Shown here: piece after piece, positions 7,859 through 14,255 of the stretch
How positions within the stretch are numbered: the stretch's first letter is position 1
How the letters are laid out: the number at the start of each line of letters is the position of its first letter
From: CAZKXU01 sp964556665
GTDB taxonomy: Bacteria; Bdellovibrionota_C; UBA2361; CAZKXU01
DNA: 17,087 nucleotides
Assembly (NCBI GenBank): GCA_964556665.1
Contig: CAZKXU010000076.1
Location: 1-17,087 of the forward strand
Direction: 5' to 3'
The notes under the pieces: generated by a model
What the model saw: the letters and a program-made list of their open reading frames with translations, nothing else
The model's database searches: none
What the model was told of the DNA's origin: nothing
Position numbers and translations under genes: made by a program

Positions 7859-10129
7859 ATGAAAAATTTTGTTGAAATAGTAGTACCTCCCCTAGCACAA
7901 CAGTTTACCTATCAGGTACCAAGCGGCCTAGAGGTTGAGATCGGATATAAAGTCTGGGTTCCATTTGGACAGAGAAAAGCAGAGGGGTTTGTTGTAGCTA
8001 ACCGCACAAAACCCCAGGCAGAGATAAAAGACCGCTTAGGCAAGGAGATTCATATTAAGGAGATCCTGGCCCGCAGCGCAACTCATCCCTGCTTCAGCAC
8101 TGACCAGCTAAACCTCTTCAGATGGGTTGCTGAATACTACGGCAGCTCACTCTCCTCTGTAATTGATGTCGCTGTTCCACCGCTATCTCCGCAGCGGTTT
8201 ACACACACAGTCTCTCTGCTGACTACTGAGCTAAATATCGAGCTTAAAGGTAAACTGCAGAATGAAATCTTCAATTTCGTTTTACAGCAAGGTGGCAGCG
8301 TGCCTCTGTCTGAGCTAAGAAAAAGATTTAAATCTCCAAGTATAGCACTTAAACGACTGACAGAGCTTAAATTGATTGAAATTAGCTCAGAGGAGAGCCT
8401 CGATCATCACCTAAAAGATGCTACTGCTCCAAGTTGGGCCAAGAGAGATGTAGAGCTAAATAACGAACAGCAAAAAGCAGTAAAGCTGGCTGTACATGCT
8501 GCAAGTTCAGGTGAGTTTAAAAGTTTTCTGCTGCATGGCTTAACAGGCTCAGGAAAAACAGAGGTGTATATAGAAGCTGCTCGCGAAGTCTTAGCTCAGG
8601 GCAAGGGGGTGCTGGTAATCGTACCTGAGATCGCCCTCACACCGGCGCTACTTGATCGCTTCCGCGCGCGGGTGGGCAGCGGAATTGCAACCTTGCATAG
8701 CGCACTTAATAGACGCAGCCGTTGGGACTCCTGGCGAGCACTGATTGAAAAAAGATCTTTTATTGCAATCGGAGCAAGATCTGCTGTTTTTGCGCCGGTC
8801 GAAAACTTAGGGCTTATTATTGTAGATGAAGAGCATGATCATTCCTTTAAGCAGTCAGATGGTCTAAGATATAACGCACGTGATATTGCTGTAGTCCGTG
8901 CCAAGAACGCCTCCTGCCCGGTGATCCTTGGCTCAGCTACTCCTTCTCTTGAATCATTTTATCATGCTATTACTAAAAAATATCATTATTTATCTCTTCC
9001 TCACCGTCATAGCGCACAGCGGTTAGCGATTGAGATTGTCGATCTCAACGTCGTCAAGCCCTGGGAAATGCCAAGCAAAAATATCGCGCCACGACTTCTT
9101 GAGCTGCTCCGCAATACTATAGATCGAGGAGAGCAGGCATTTATTCTGTATAACCGCCGTGGATTTGCTTCCTACTTGCAGTGTGAGAAATGCGAGGAGG
9201 TTATCGGTTGTAAAAACTGCAGTGTAACGATGACCTACCATCAAAATAAAAATGCTCTGATCTGCCACTATTGCGGAGCTTCTCAGGTTGCACCAAGTTA
9301 CTGTCAGGCCTGTGCAGAGAGATTCAGCGCTGCAAGAAAAAATAATGATTCACCTAAGCAAAAAGATGATATTCCCGGCACGCTAGCATTACGTGGCGCT
9401 GGCACAGAGCGAGTCTTTGATGAGCTTAAAATGTTATTTCCGGAGACAGCCATTGACCGCCTTGATCGGGATGCCGCAGATGATCCCGCAAAGTTCCGTG
9501 CGATCATAGAGAGAGTTCGTAGTGGCGAAACACGCATATTAGTTGGCACACAGATGATTGCAAAAGGGCACGATCTGCCAGGCGTTACCTTAGTTGGCGT
9601 GATTGACTGTGATGTAGGTTTACATATGCCTGACTTTCGAGCATCTGAGAGAATTTTTGAACTACTGACTCAGGCTGCCGGCCGAGCCGGTAGAGGAGAG
9701 AAAGCTGGCAGTGTCATATTGCAAACACGTGTGCCAAAACATCTTAGTTTACAGAAAACTTTAGAGCAGGACTTTACAGGGTTTGCAAAACTTGAATTAG
9801 GCAGTAGAAAAGAGGCCAACTATCCGCCCTTTACCAAACTGCTGCGAGTTGTTGCAAGCTCCGCGGAGAAGGAGCCTGCACAGGTCGCATTAATAGAGCT
9901 GCGTGATGCACTCATAGTTAATCCATATATTGATAAGAAAGAGCTAGTATTATTAGGACCAGCCCCAGCTCCTCTAGCACGCATCAAAGCAGCCTGGCGC
10001 TGGCATATGCTATTTAAAAGTAAGAGCGCTGCAAAACTTAACCAGCTAATTAGATTCTTCAGAGAACACAAACTTAGAGTTAAAAAAGTAGAGCTAGTTT
10101 TTGATATGGATCCTCAGGATATGCTGTAG
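7859..10129 (+). CDS. priA: Primosomal replication-restart helicase PriA
   Basis: The 756-residue product is a superfamily 2 3'-to-5' DNA helicase that reloads the replisome at stalled forks. Domains: N-terminal 3'-DNA-end-binding domain (about 1-100, with the typical VPPLAQQFTYQVP and KVWVPFGQRKAEGFVV); winged helix; helicase lobe 1 with Walker A GLTGSGKT (227-234), DEEH box (323-326) and GSATPS; zinc-binding insertion with four CxxC pairs (C442/C445, C451/C454, C469/C472, C482/C485); helicase lobe 2 with GTQMIAKGHDLPGVTLVG and QAAGRAGRG. Between the last CxxC and the conserved GTE motif (515-517) there are about 30 residues, some 18-20 more than in E. coli PriA, rich in Lys/Asn/Asp. All motifs are intact. 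No strong Shine-Dalgarno precedes the ATG. Confidence 0.97.
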   Translation: MKNFVEIVVPPLAQQFTYQVPSGLEVEIGYKVWVPFGQRKAEGFVVANRTKPQAEIKDRLGKEIHIKEILARSATHPCFSTDQLNLFRWVAEYYGSSLSSVIDVAVPPLSPQRFTHTVSLLTTELNIELKGKLQNEIFNFVLQQGGSVPLSELRKRFKSPSIALKRLTELKLIEISSEESLDHHLKDATAPSWAKRDVELNNEQQKAVKLAVHAASSGEFKSFLLHGLTGSGKTEVYIEAAREVLAQGKGVLVIVPEIALTPALLDRFRARVGSGIATLHSALNRRSRWDSWRALIEKRSFIAIGARSAVFAPVENLGLIIVDEEHDHSFKQSDGLRYNARDIAVVRAKNASCPVILGSATPSLESFYHAITKKYHYLSLPHRHSAQRLAIEIVDLNVVKPWEMPSKNIAPRLLELLRNTIDRGEQAFILYNRRGFASYLQCEKCEEVIGCKNCSVTMTYHQNKNALICHYCGASQVAPSYCQACAERFSAARKNNDSPKQKDDIPGTLALRGAGTERVFDELKMLFPETAIDRLDRDAADDPAKFRAIIERVRSGETRILVGTQMIAKGHDLPGVTLVGVIDCDVGLHMPDFRASERIFELLTQAAGRAGRGEKAGSVILQTRVPKHLSLQKTLEQDFTGFAKLELGSRKEANYPPFTKLLRVVASSAEKEPAQVALIELRDALIVNPYIDKKELVLLGPAPAPLARIKAAWRWHMLFKSKSAAKLNQLIRFFREHKLRVKKVELVFDMDPQDML

Positions 10130-10150
10130 TTCGTTGTAATATTTTTTCTA

Positions 10151-10226
10151 CTGGGACCGCGGGCTTCCAGCTCGCTCAATCACGATTGCAAGTTCGATCA
10201 AGCGGGCTGGAAGCCCGCGGTCCCAG
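10151..10226. repeat. Palindromic intergenic repeat, family A, copy 2
   Basis: Two 26-bp arms (10151-10176 and 10201-10226) are complementary at 25 of 26 positions and flank a 24-nt loop. The core is GGGACCGCGGGCTTCCAGC and its complement. It lies in the 135-bp gap between the convergent priA and the coiled-coil gene. Such a stem could end transcription from both sides, but neither strand has a U-tract directly after the stem, so terminator function is only a possibility. The arms match those of the copies at 587-662 and 13574-13645. Confidence 0.92.
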
Positions 10227-10264
10227 CCTGTCATTCTATTAAATGCAACCTAACCAAAAAAATA

Positions 10265-10957
10265 CTACTCCTCCGCTTCTACTCTAGAATTCATCTCGGC
10301 TTCGGAGAATTTTTCGTATAGCTGCGCATACTCAATATCAAGCGCATCATAGCGCTTCTTTAATGTGAAGTACTGTTCATTTCCCTGTTCAATCTGAATC
10401 ATCAATAGATCGATCTTTTGTTCAGTCTGAACCATCTCGGTCTTCATGTTCTGAACATGCTCCTTGGCCTGCGAACTTAGCTCAATCTCTGCGAATAGTT
10501 TATCAAGCTCCGCCGAGGTTTCTGCGAGCTTCTTCTTAAGTGCAGCATTCTTCTGAGCTAATTCCTCTTCTTTGCGCTTAAGGATGTTAAGCTCTTCTTT
10601 TGTCTCAAGCGTACTAGCCTCTAACTCTCGCTCGATCTCCTCTAATTCACGCAACCTATTTTCAACGGTCTCTAACTCGGCCTGTGTAATCGTAATCCTA
10701 CCGCGCTCAGCCTTTAAGGACTCCTGCGATGTTAATAATTCCTTTACCTTTTCACGTACGTGAGAAAGGTGCACCATTAAGGTATATTGCTGCTCAATCT
10801 CTTTAAATAAAGCGTGACGTTGCTCAAGAACCTCTTTGATTTTTATGAGTGCCTGTCCAGCATTACTTTGTTTTCGGGCCACTCCAAAATACACTGCGGC
10901 CACAGCGCCAAGCGCGCCAAGAACGCCAAAAACAATTATTATTACACCATCACCCAT
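10265..10957 (-). CDS. Membrane-anchored coiled-coil protein, partner of the VWA protein
   Basis: From the ATG at 10955-10957 the product has 230 residues: a four-residue N-terminus, one glycine-rich membrane span (about 5-26, VIIIVFGVLGALGAVAAVYF) and a long charged helix for nearly all the rest, with heptad-like Leu/Ile spacing and Glu/Lys/Gln-rich faces, typical of coiled coil. Basic residues after the span (ARKQ) place the coiled coil in the cytoplasm by the positive-inside rule. I chose this start because it lies 4 bp after the upstream VWA gene's stop and has AAGAG 7 bp ahead; a longer frame starting at 11026 would overlap that gene and add a basic, low-value extension. I do not recognise the family. 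Tight coupling suggests it works with the VWA protein. Confidence 0.75.
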   Translation of the reverse strand: MGDGVIIIVFGVLGALGAVAAVYFGVARKQSNAGQALIKIKEVLEQRHALFKEIEQQYTLMVHLSHVREKVKELLTSQESLKAERGRITITQAELETVENRLRELEEIERELEASTLETKEELNILKRKEEELAQKNAALKKKLAETSAELDKLFAEIELSSQAKEHVQNMKTEMVQTEQKIDLLMIQIEQGNEQYFTLKKRYDALDIEYAQLYEKFSEAEMNSRVEAEE

Positions 10958-10961
10958 AGCG

Positions 10962-13265
10962 TCACTCTTTCGCCTCTGCTTCAGCCTCAGACTCGTCTTC
11001 AGAGAATTGCTTATTCTCAGCTTCACCTGATGTTTGCGAAGCTTCGGATGTAGCAGCAGCTACAGCAGGTGCGGCTTCGGAGCCTACATGTACCTCCATA
11101 CTAGCAGCCTGCTCTACTACACCAGCGATCATTCCTGATTTATATTCAGGCTTAATCTCCAACTTGTCATCTCTATAAATAGGATCTTCAAAATTAAACT
11201 CTGTGAGCTCTATCTTCTCACGTAAAGCTGTTAACGCACCTAGCGCAATCGCAGGTTCCGGAAAGGTTGGAACCACCACTGAGACATCTACTTTAAGCTG
11301 CTTTAAAGCCCTAAATGCAGCCGCACCAACTCCTAAATTAAATAGAGTTACCAAGATAATATAAATTAATGGAGATGGTGGTCCTTCCTCCTTCTCTGCT
11401 TCAAGTAACGGCAGCTCCTCGCCATGCACATCATCGCCGCTGGTAACCTTATTAAACTTTATAATCTGACTTTTCGCCGTTACCTCTCCTCTTTTTGTCT
11501 CTCCTGTCAGAGTTGCGCTAAGTGTATACTCACCATCATGCGGCAACATCTTGGCGTAAGCCTCATAGCGCAAGCTGTTATCCTTAGCGCGGAAGAGTGT
11601 CATGTTGTATCTTTTACGTTTCTCATCAACTGCAACTAACTTTACTACTACCCGCTTTAAGGAACTAGTCTCTGTGCTAAGTTTCAGCTCAAATTTGTCG
11701 TGAGCTGTACTGCGCTCCTCTTCACTATGTTCTGCATGATCGTGATCCTTATTAGCCTCAGCTTCCACCACGGAGAGGGAGAGCATGCGCGGTTTAACTC
11801 TAAATGGAATCTGCTGGCTACGTTCAAAGGTCGGCGCACGTGCTATGATTCGCAACTTATAATCACCTTCCTCATCTATAGAAACCTTAGCACTAAAAAC
11901 ACCATCATCTGCTCGCAAGTCTCCGTGCTCACCTTGATCATTCAAAAACTCCCTTATAATGGGCTCAGACACTCTGTCGGTTGGAGTGACTTGATAGGCA
12001 TATTTTATTACTCCGGTCATCTCGGGAAGATGAATTGGCTTGTCTGTCTCATATAGTCTTGCCTGAAGAAGCGCCGGATCGCCTGCATGCATACTATCAG
12101 GCCATTCAGTAATTAATCTCAGATCGGTTAAGACCGTGGCAAAACTATCATTACTCGGCAGCCCATTAACCTGCCAATCTCCTACCTCCGGCTCAATTAC
12201 AGTTATGACGTCAAATTTGCCGCCCTTAAACCAGTGCACCTTGTCACTAGCTGCCTCCGGCCGCAGCTCGTTACCACTAGGGTCAATTATGTTTATATCT
12301 ACTGATTCTTCCCTATTTAAATAGAATGTAGCTTCCTGAATATCCGGATCAACCCGAAAGCCTCGGCTACTTAGCGCTATAAACTGCGGCTTTTTAACTA
12401 CGAGAAATAGATTCGCATACGATTCATGGATCTTATCAACACTGGGTGTATACCAACTTACACCATCGGTAGCTGCTGCAATCTCAGCTAAGATATCCTT
12501 ATCTGCCTGCGCACTGAAGGCTAGGGTGTGAACCTTAATGTTACTTGCCTTGATCTCAGGAAGTATCGTCTCAATCAGCTGATCTGTTCTTGCAAGTGGT
12601 GTTCCTTTGGAGGGGTCTGGATCCATTTTGCCGTCTGACATCAAGACTATTATCCTATTCGCATGCTCGCGTCTGTCCTGCTCCAAGACAGAACGCGCCA
12701 GCTTAATTCCCTCTAACAGATCCGTATATGTACCTTCGTCACCAACCTCAATAATATTAGCTGCTATCTTCTGCGCTTCCTCCGGGTCAAAGGCTGCAAG
12801 TGGGCGAACTACCTTTGCATCCTGCGAAAAACCCACTATCGCCAAACGATCACCAGCTCTCAATGACTGTACGAACAAGCGAGCGCCTTCATCTCGTAAC
12901 CTCAAGGGATCGGTAAGGCGCATACTCCCTGAACCATCCAACACTAAGACTGCGTCAATCGTATCTACACTTGCTTCTTTAAGCTCTCTCTCCCCTGCCT
13001 TCTCACCTTTCGCCGCTACTATGCTATGTTTATCGTGTTCGTGATGAGCGTCGTCACTATGCACTTTAGATTCATCAGCTTGCTCTGCAGAGACTTTGGC
13101 AACAGCTGTCTCTACCGCCTCTGCCCCGTAAGACTCAGTTTCGGCATGCTTTGCATGCGGAGCATGATCAGCCTCTTTATGCACATGAGCTTCTCCACTC
13201 TCGGCGAAAGCGCCATCCATAAGGCAGAGTAGTAGCCCAATATATAAAGCTAATCTAGAAAACAT
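10962..13265 (-). CDS. His-rich, membrane-anchored VWA-domain protein
   Basis: The 767-residue product has a signal peptide (cleavage near GAFA/ES, residue 21) and a His/Glu/Asp/Ala-rich segment (about 22-82, ten histidines). A von Willebrand A domain follows (about 102-290) with a complete metal-ion adhesion site: DGSGS (D110, S112, S114), T181 in GTYTD, and D211 in MSDGK. Next come beta-sandwich regions, including one (about 435-490) with DQGEHGDLRADDGVFSAKV, a pattern typical of Ig-like domains attached to VWA proteins. A second small His cluster lies at 508-522, then another beta domain, one membrane span (about 632-653) and a cytoplasmic tail of about 110 residues ending acidic. VWA domains bind protein ligands through a metal ion. 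The function and any metal sensing are not known; I do not recognise a named family. It is the first gene of the two-gene unit with the coiled-coil protein. Confidence 0.85.
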   Translation of the reverse strand: MFSRLALYIGLLLCLMDGAFAESGEAHVHKEADHAPHAKHAETESYGAEAVETAVAKVSAEQADESKVHSDDAHHEHDKHSIVAAKGEKAGERELKEASVDTIDAVLVLDGSGSMRLTDPLRLRDEGARLFVQSLRAGDRLAIVGFSQDAKVVRPLAAFDPEEAQKIAANIIEVGDEGTYTDLLEGIKLARSVLEQDRREHANRIIVLMSDGKMDPDPSKGTPLARTDQLIETILPEIKASNIKVHTLAFSAQADKDILAEIAAATDGVSWYTPSVDKIHESYANLFLVVKKPQFIALSSRGFRVDPDIQEATFYLNREESVDINIIDPSGNELRPEAASDKVHWFKGGKFDVITVIEPEVGDWQVNGLPSNDSFATVLTDLRLITEWPDSMHAGDPALLQARLYETDKPIHLPEMTGVIKYAYQVTPTDRVSEPIIREFLNDQGEHGDLRADDGVFSAKVSIDEEGDYKLRIIARAPTFERSQQIPFRVKPRMLSLSVVEAEANKDHDHAEHSEEERSTAHDKFELKLSTETSSLKRVVVKLVAVDEKRKRYNMTLFRAKDNSLRYEAYAKMLPHDGEYTLSATLTGETKRGEVTAKSQIIKFNKVTSGDDVHGEELPLLEAEKEEGPPSPLIYIILVTLFNLGVGAAAFRALKQLKVDVSVVVPTFPEPAIALGALTALREKIELTEFNFEDPIYRDDKLEIKPEYKSGMIAGVVEQAASMEVHVGSEAAPAVAAATSEASQTSGEAENKQFSEDESEAEAEAKE

Positions 13266-13319
13266 TTTTCATTATCAGTCTATCCGGGAGGTAGCAGTTG
13301 AGCCACCCCCATTCAGCAG

Positions 13320-13490
13320 GTAACCGTTCACGAGGTATGGTGATATGCATTATTCCCCGTGCGCAGCACGGGTAAAGGGCAGCCGCAGGCTGTCCCTACC
13401 AAAAACACCCCGTTTTTGGTGGTAGGGGCAGCCTGCGGCTGCCCTAATGCGCTACCTGCGGGCGCGCATGTATGCCCCGTGAACGGCTAC
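13320..13490. repeat. Nested palindromic element B in the divergent gap
   Basis: The inner stem pairs 13376-13406 with 13412-13445 around a 5-nt loop, with one mismatch and a 3-nt bulge; its core is GGGCAGCCGCAGGCTG. An outer repeat pairs GTAACCGTTCACGAGG (13320-13335) with CCCCGTGAACGGCTAC (13475-13490), 14 of 16 positions. The sequence between is partly alignable in inverted orientation, so the element may be one inverted duplication of about 75-bp arms. It lies in the 432-bp gap between the VWA gene and the cyclophilin gene. No gene or U-tract is seen in it. Confidence 0.85.
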
Positions 13491-13511
13491 TTCAGCACTT
13501 ACATAGATCTA

Positions 13512-13540
13512 TTTACCCAGAATTTTCAAGATGTTACAAT
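13512..13540 (+). promoter_or_regulatory. Candidate promoter for the cyclophilin-like gene
   Basis: TTTACC (13512-13517, 4/6 to TTGACA) and TACAAT (13535-13540, 5/6 to TATAAT) are 17 bp apart. The predicted start of transcription, about 13547, coincides with the left edge of the nested palindrome at 13549-13684, which would then form nearly all of the 5' leader of the downstream gene. Confidence 0.4.
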
Positions 13541-13548
13541 AGAAATAA

Positions 13549-13684
13549 GTAATTGCTCAAAAAGTGCGGGCACTGGGAGGGCGAGCATCCTGCCCGCAAA
13601 CGAATTAACTGCTACTTATTTGCGGGCTGGAAACCCGCGCTCCCATTCTGACCTATGCTTTGCCCACACTATTTGAGCAATTAC
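13549..13684. repeat. Nested palindromic element C carrying family A repeat copy 3
   Basis: The outer arms are 13549-13572 and 13661-13684 (24 bp, 22 matching), beginning GTAATTGCTCAAA. Inside lies a family A palindrome with arms 13574-13600 and 13619-13645 (27 bp, 22 matching; core GCGGGCTGGAAACCCGCGCTCCCA on the right arm's strand, in parts) and an 18-nt loop. It could fold into one interrupted hairpin of about 136 nt. It ends 13 bp before the ATG of the cyclophilin-like gene, leaving little room for a ribosome site, which is weak (AGATAAATAGT). Confidence 0.88.
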
Positions 13685-13697
13685 ACAGATAAATAGT

Positions 13698-14252
13698 ATG
13701 CGACTCATTTATTATATATTTACGGTTACCCTTCTTTCTCTATCAAGCCTAGCGTTAGCTGATCCTATTCCTTTTGACCTTCCAGCACGCTCTGAGCTAT
13801 CAAAACTTAGAAGTGCCCGCATTTCGACTGATCGCGGTGATATATATCTGGAGCTATTTCCTGAGGAAGCGCCTTGGCACGTCGCAAATTTTAAATATCT
13901 CGCAGATAAGGGATTTTACCGTGGACTCTTATTTCATTCCTATTTTTCAGGATACATGATTCAAGGTGGAGACCCACAGAATAACGGCAAAGGTGGACCT
14001 GGCTATTCACTTCCGGCTGAATTCTCAGATCATAAACATCAAGCTGGCACTTTGGGCATGGCCCGCTCCGCTGACTATATCAATCCTGAGCGACTTTCAA
14101 ACGGCAGTCAGTTTAATATTCTCCTTGGAAGTGCGCCTCAAATGGATGGCTTATTTACGATATTCGGCCAGGTTAGGAAGGGGATGGATATTGTGAATGA
14201 ACTGAGAAAGGGGGATCGGATTACGAGTATTAAGGTTTATGTTAAGGAATGA
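13698..14252 (+). CDS. Periplasmic cyclophilin-type protein with altered active site
   Basis: The 184-residue product has a signal peptide (MRLIYYIFTVTLLSLSSLALA, cleavage near residue 21) and one cyclophilin domain (about 38-182) with the family hallmarks YMIQGGDP (86-93), GKGGPGY and NGSQF (135-139). Cyclophilins isomerise proline peptide bonds in folding proteins. Compared with human cyclophilin A, the catalytic Arg55 is Ser81 (FHS instead of FHR), Phe113 is Asn140, Trp121 is Gln148 and His126 is Phe153; Met61, Gln63 and Gln111 are kept. Catalysis is therefore doubtful, and a chaperone or binding role is possible. The start is the only ATG giving a full signal peptide. It ends 3 bp from the convergent PBP gene. 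Confidence 0.88.
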   Translation: MRLIYYIFTVTLLSLSSLALADPIPFDLPARSELSKLRSARISTDRGDIYLELFPEEAPWHVANFKYLADKGFYRGLLFHSYFSGYMIQGGDPQNNGKGGPGYSLPAEFSDHKHQAGTLGMARSADYINPERLSNGSQFNILLGSAPQMDGLFTIFGQVRKGMDIVNELRKGDRITSIKVYVKE

Positions 14253-14255
14253 GAT

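Noticed and set aside
10151..10226. Bidirectional intrinsic terminator between priA and the coiled-coil gene
   Set aside because: The stem is strong but no U-tract follows it directly on either strand, and the same stem recurs at places that are not gene ends (13574-13645), so I list it as a repeat with only possible terminator activity.
13359..13676. A 105-codon plus-strand frame across the divergent gap
   Set aside because: It runs through the stems of both nested palindromes and its peptide is translated repeat sequence; no ribosome site and no family resemblance.
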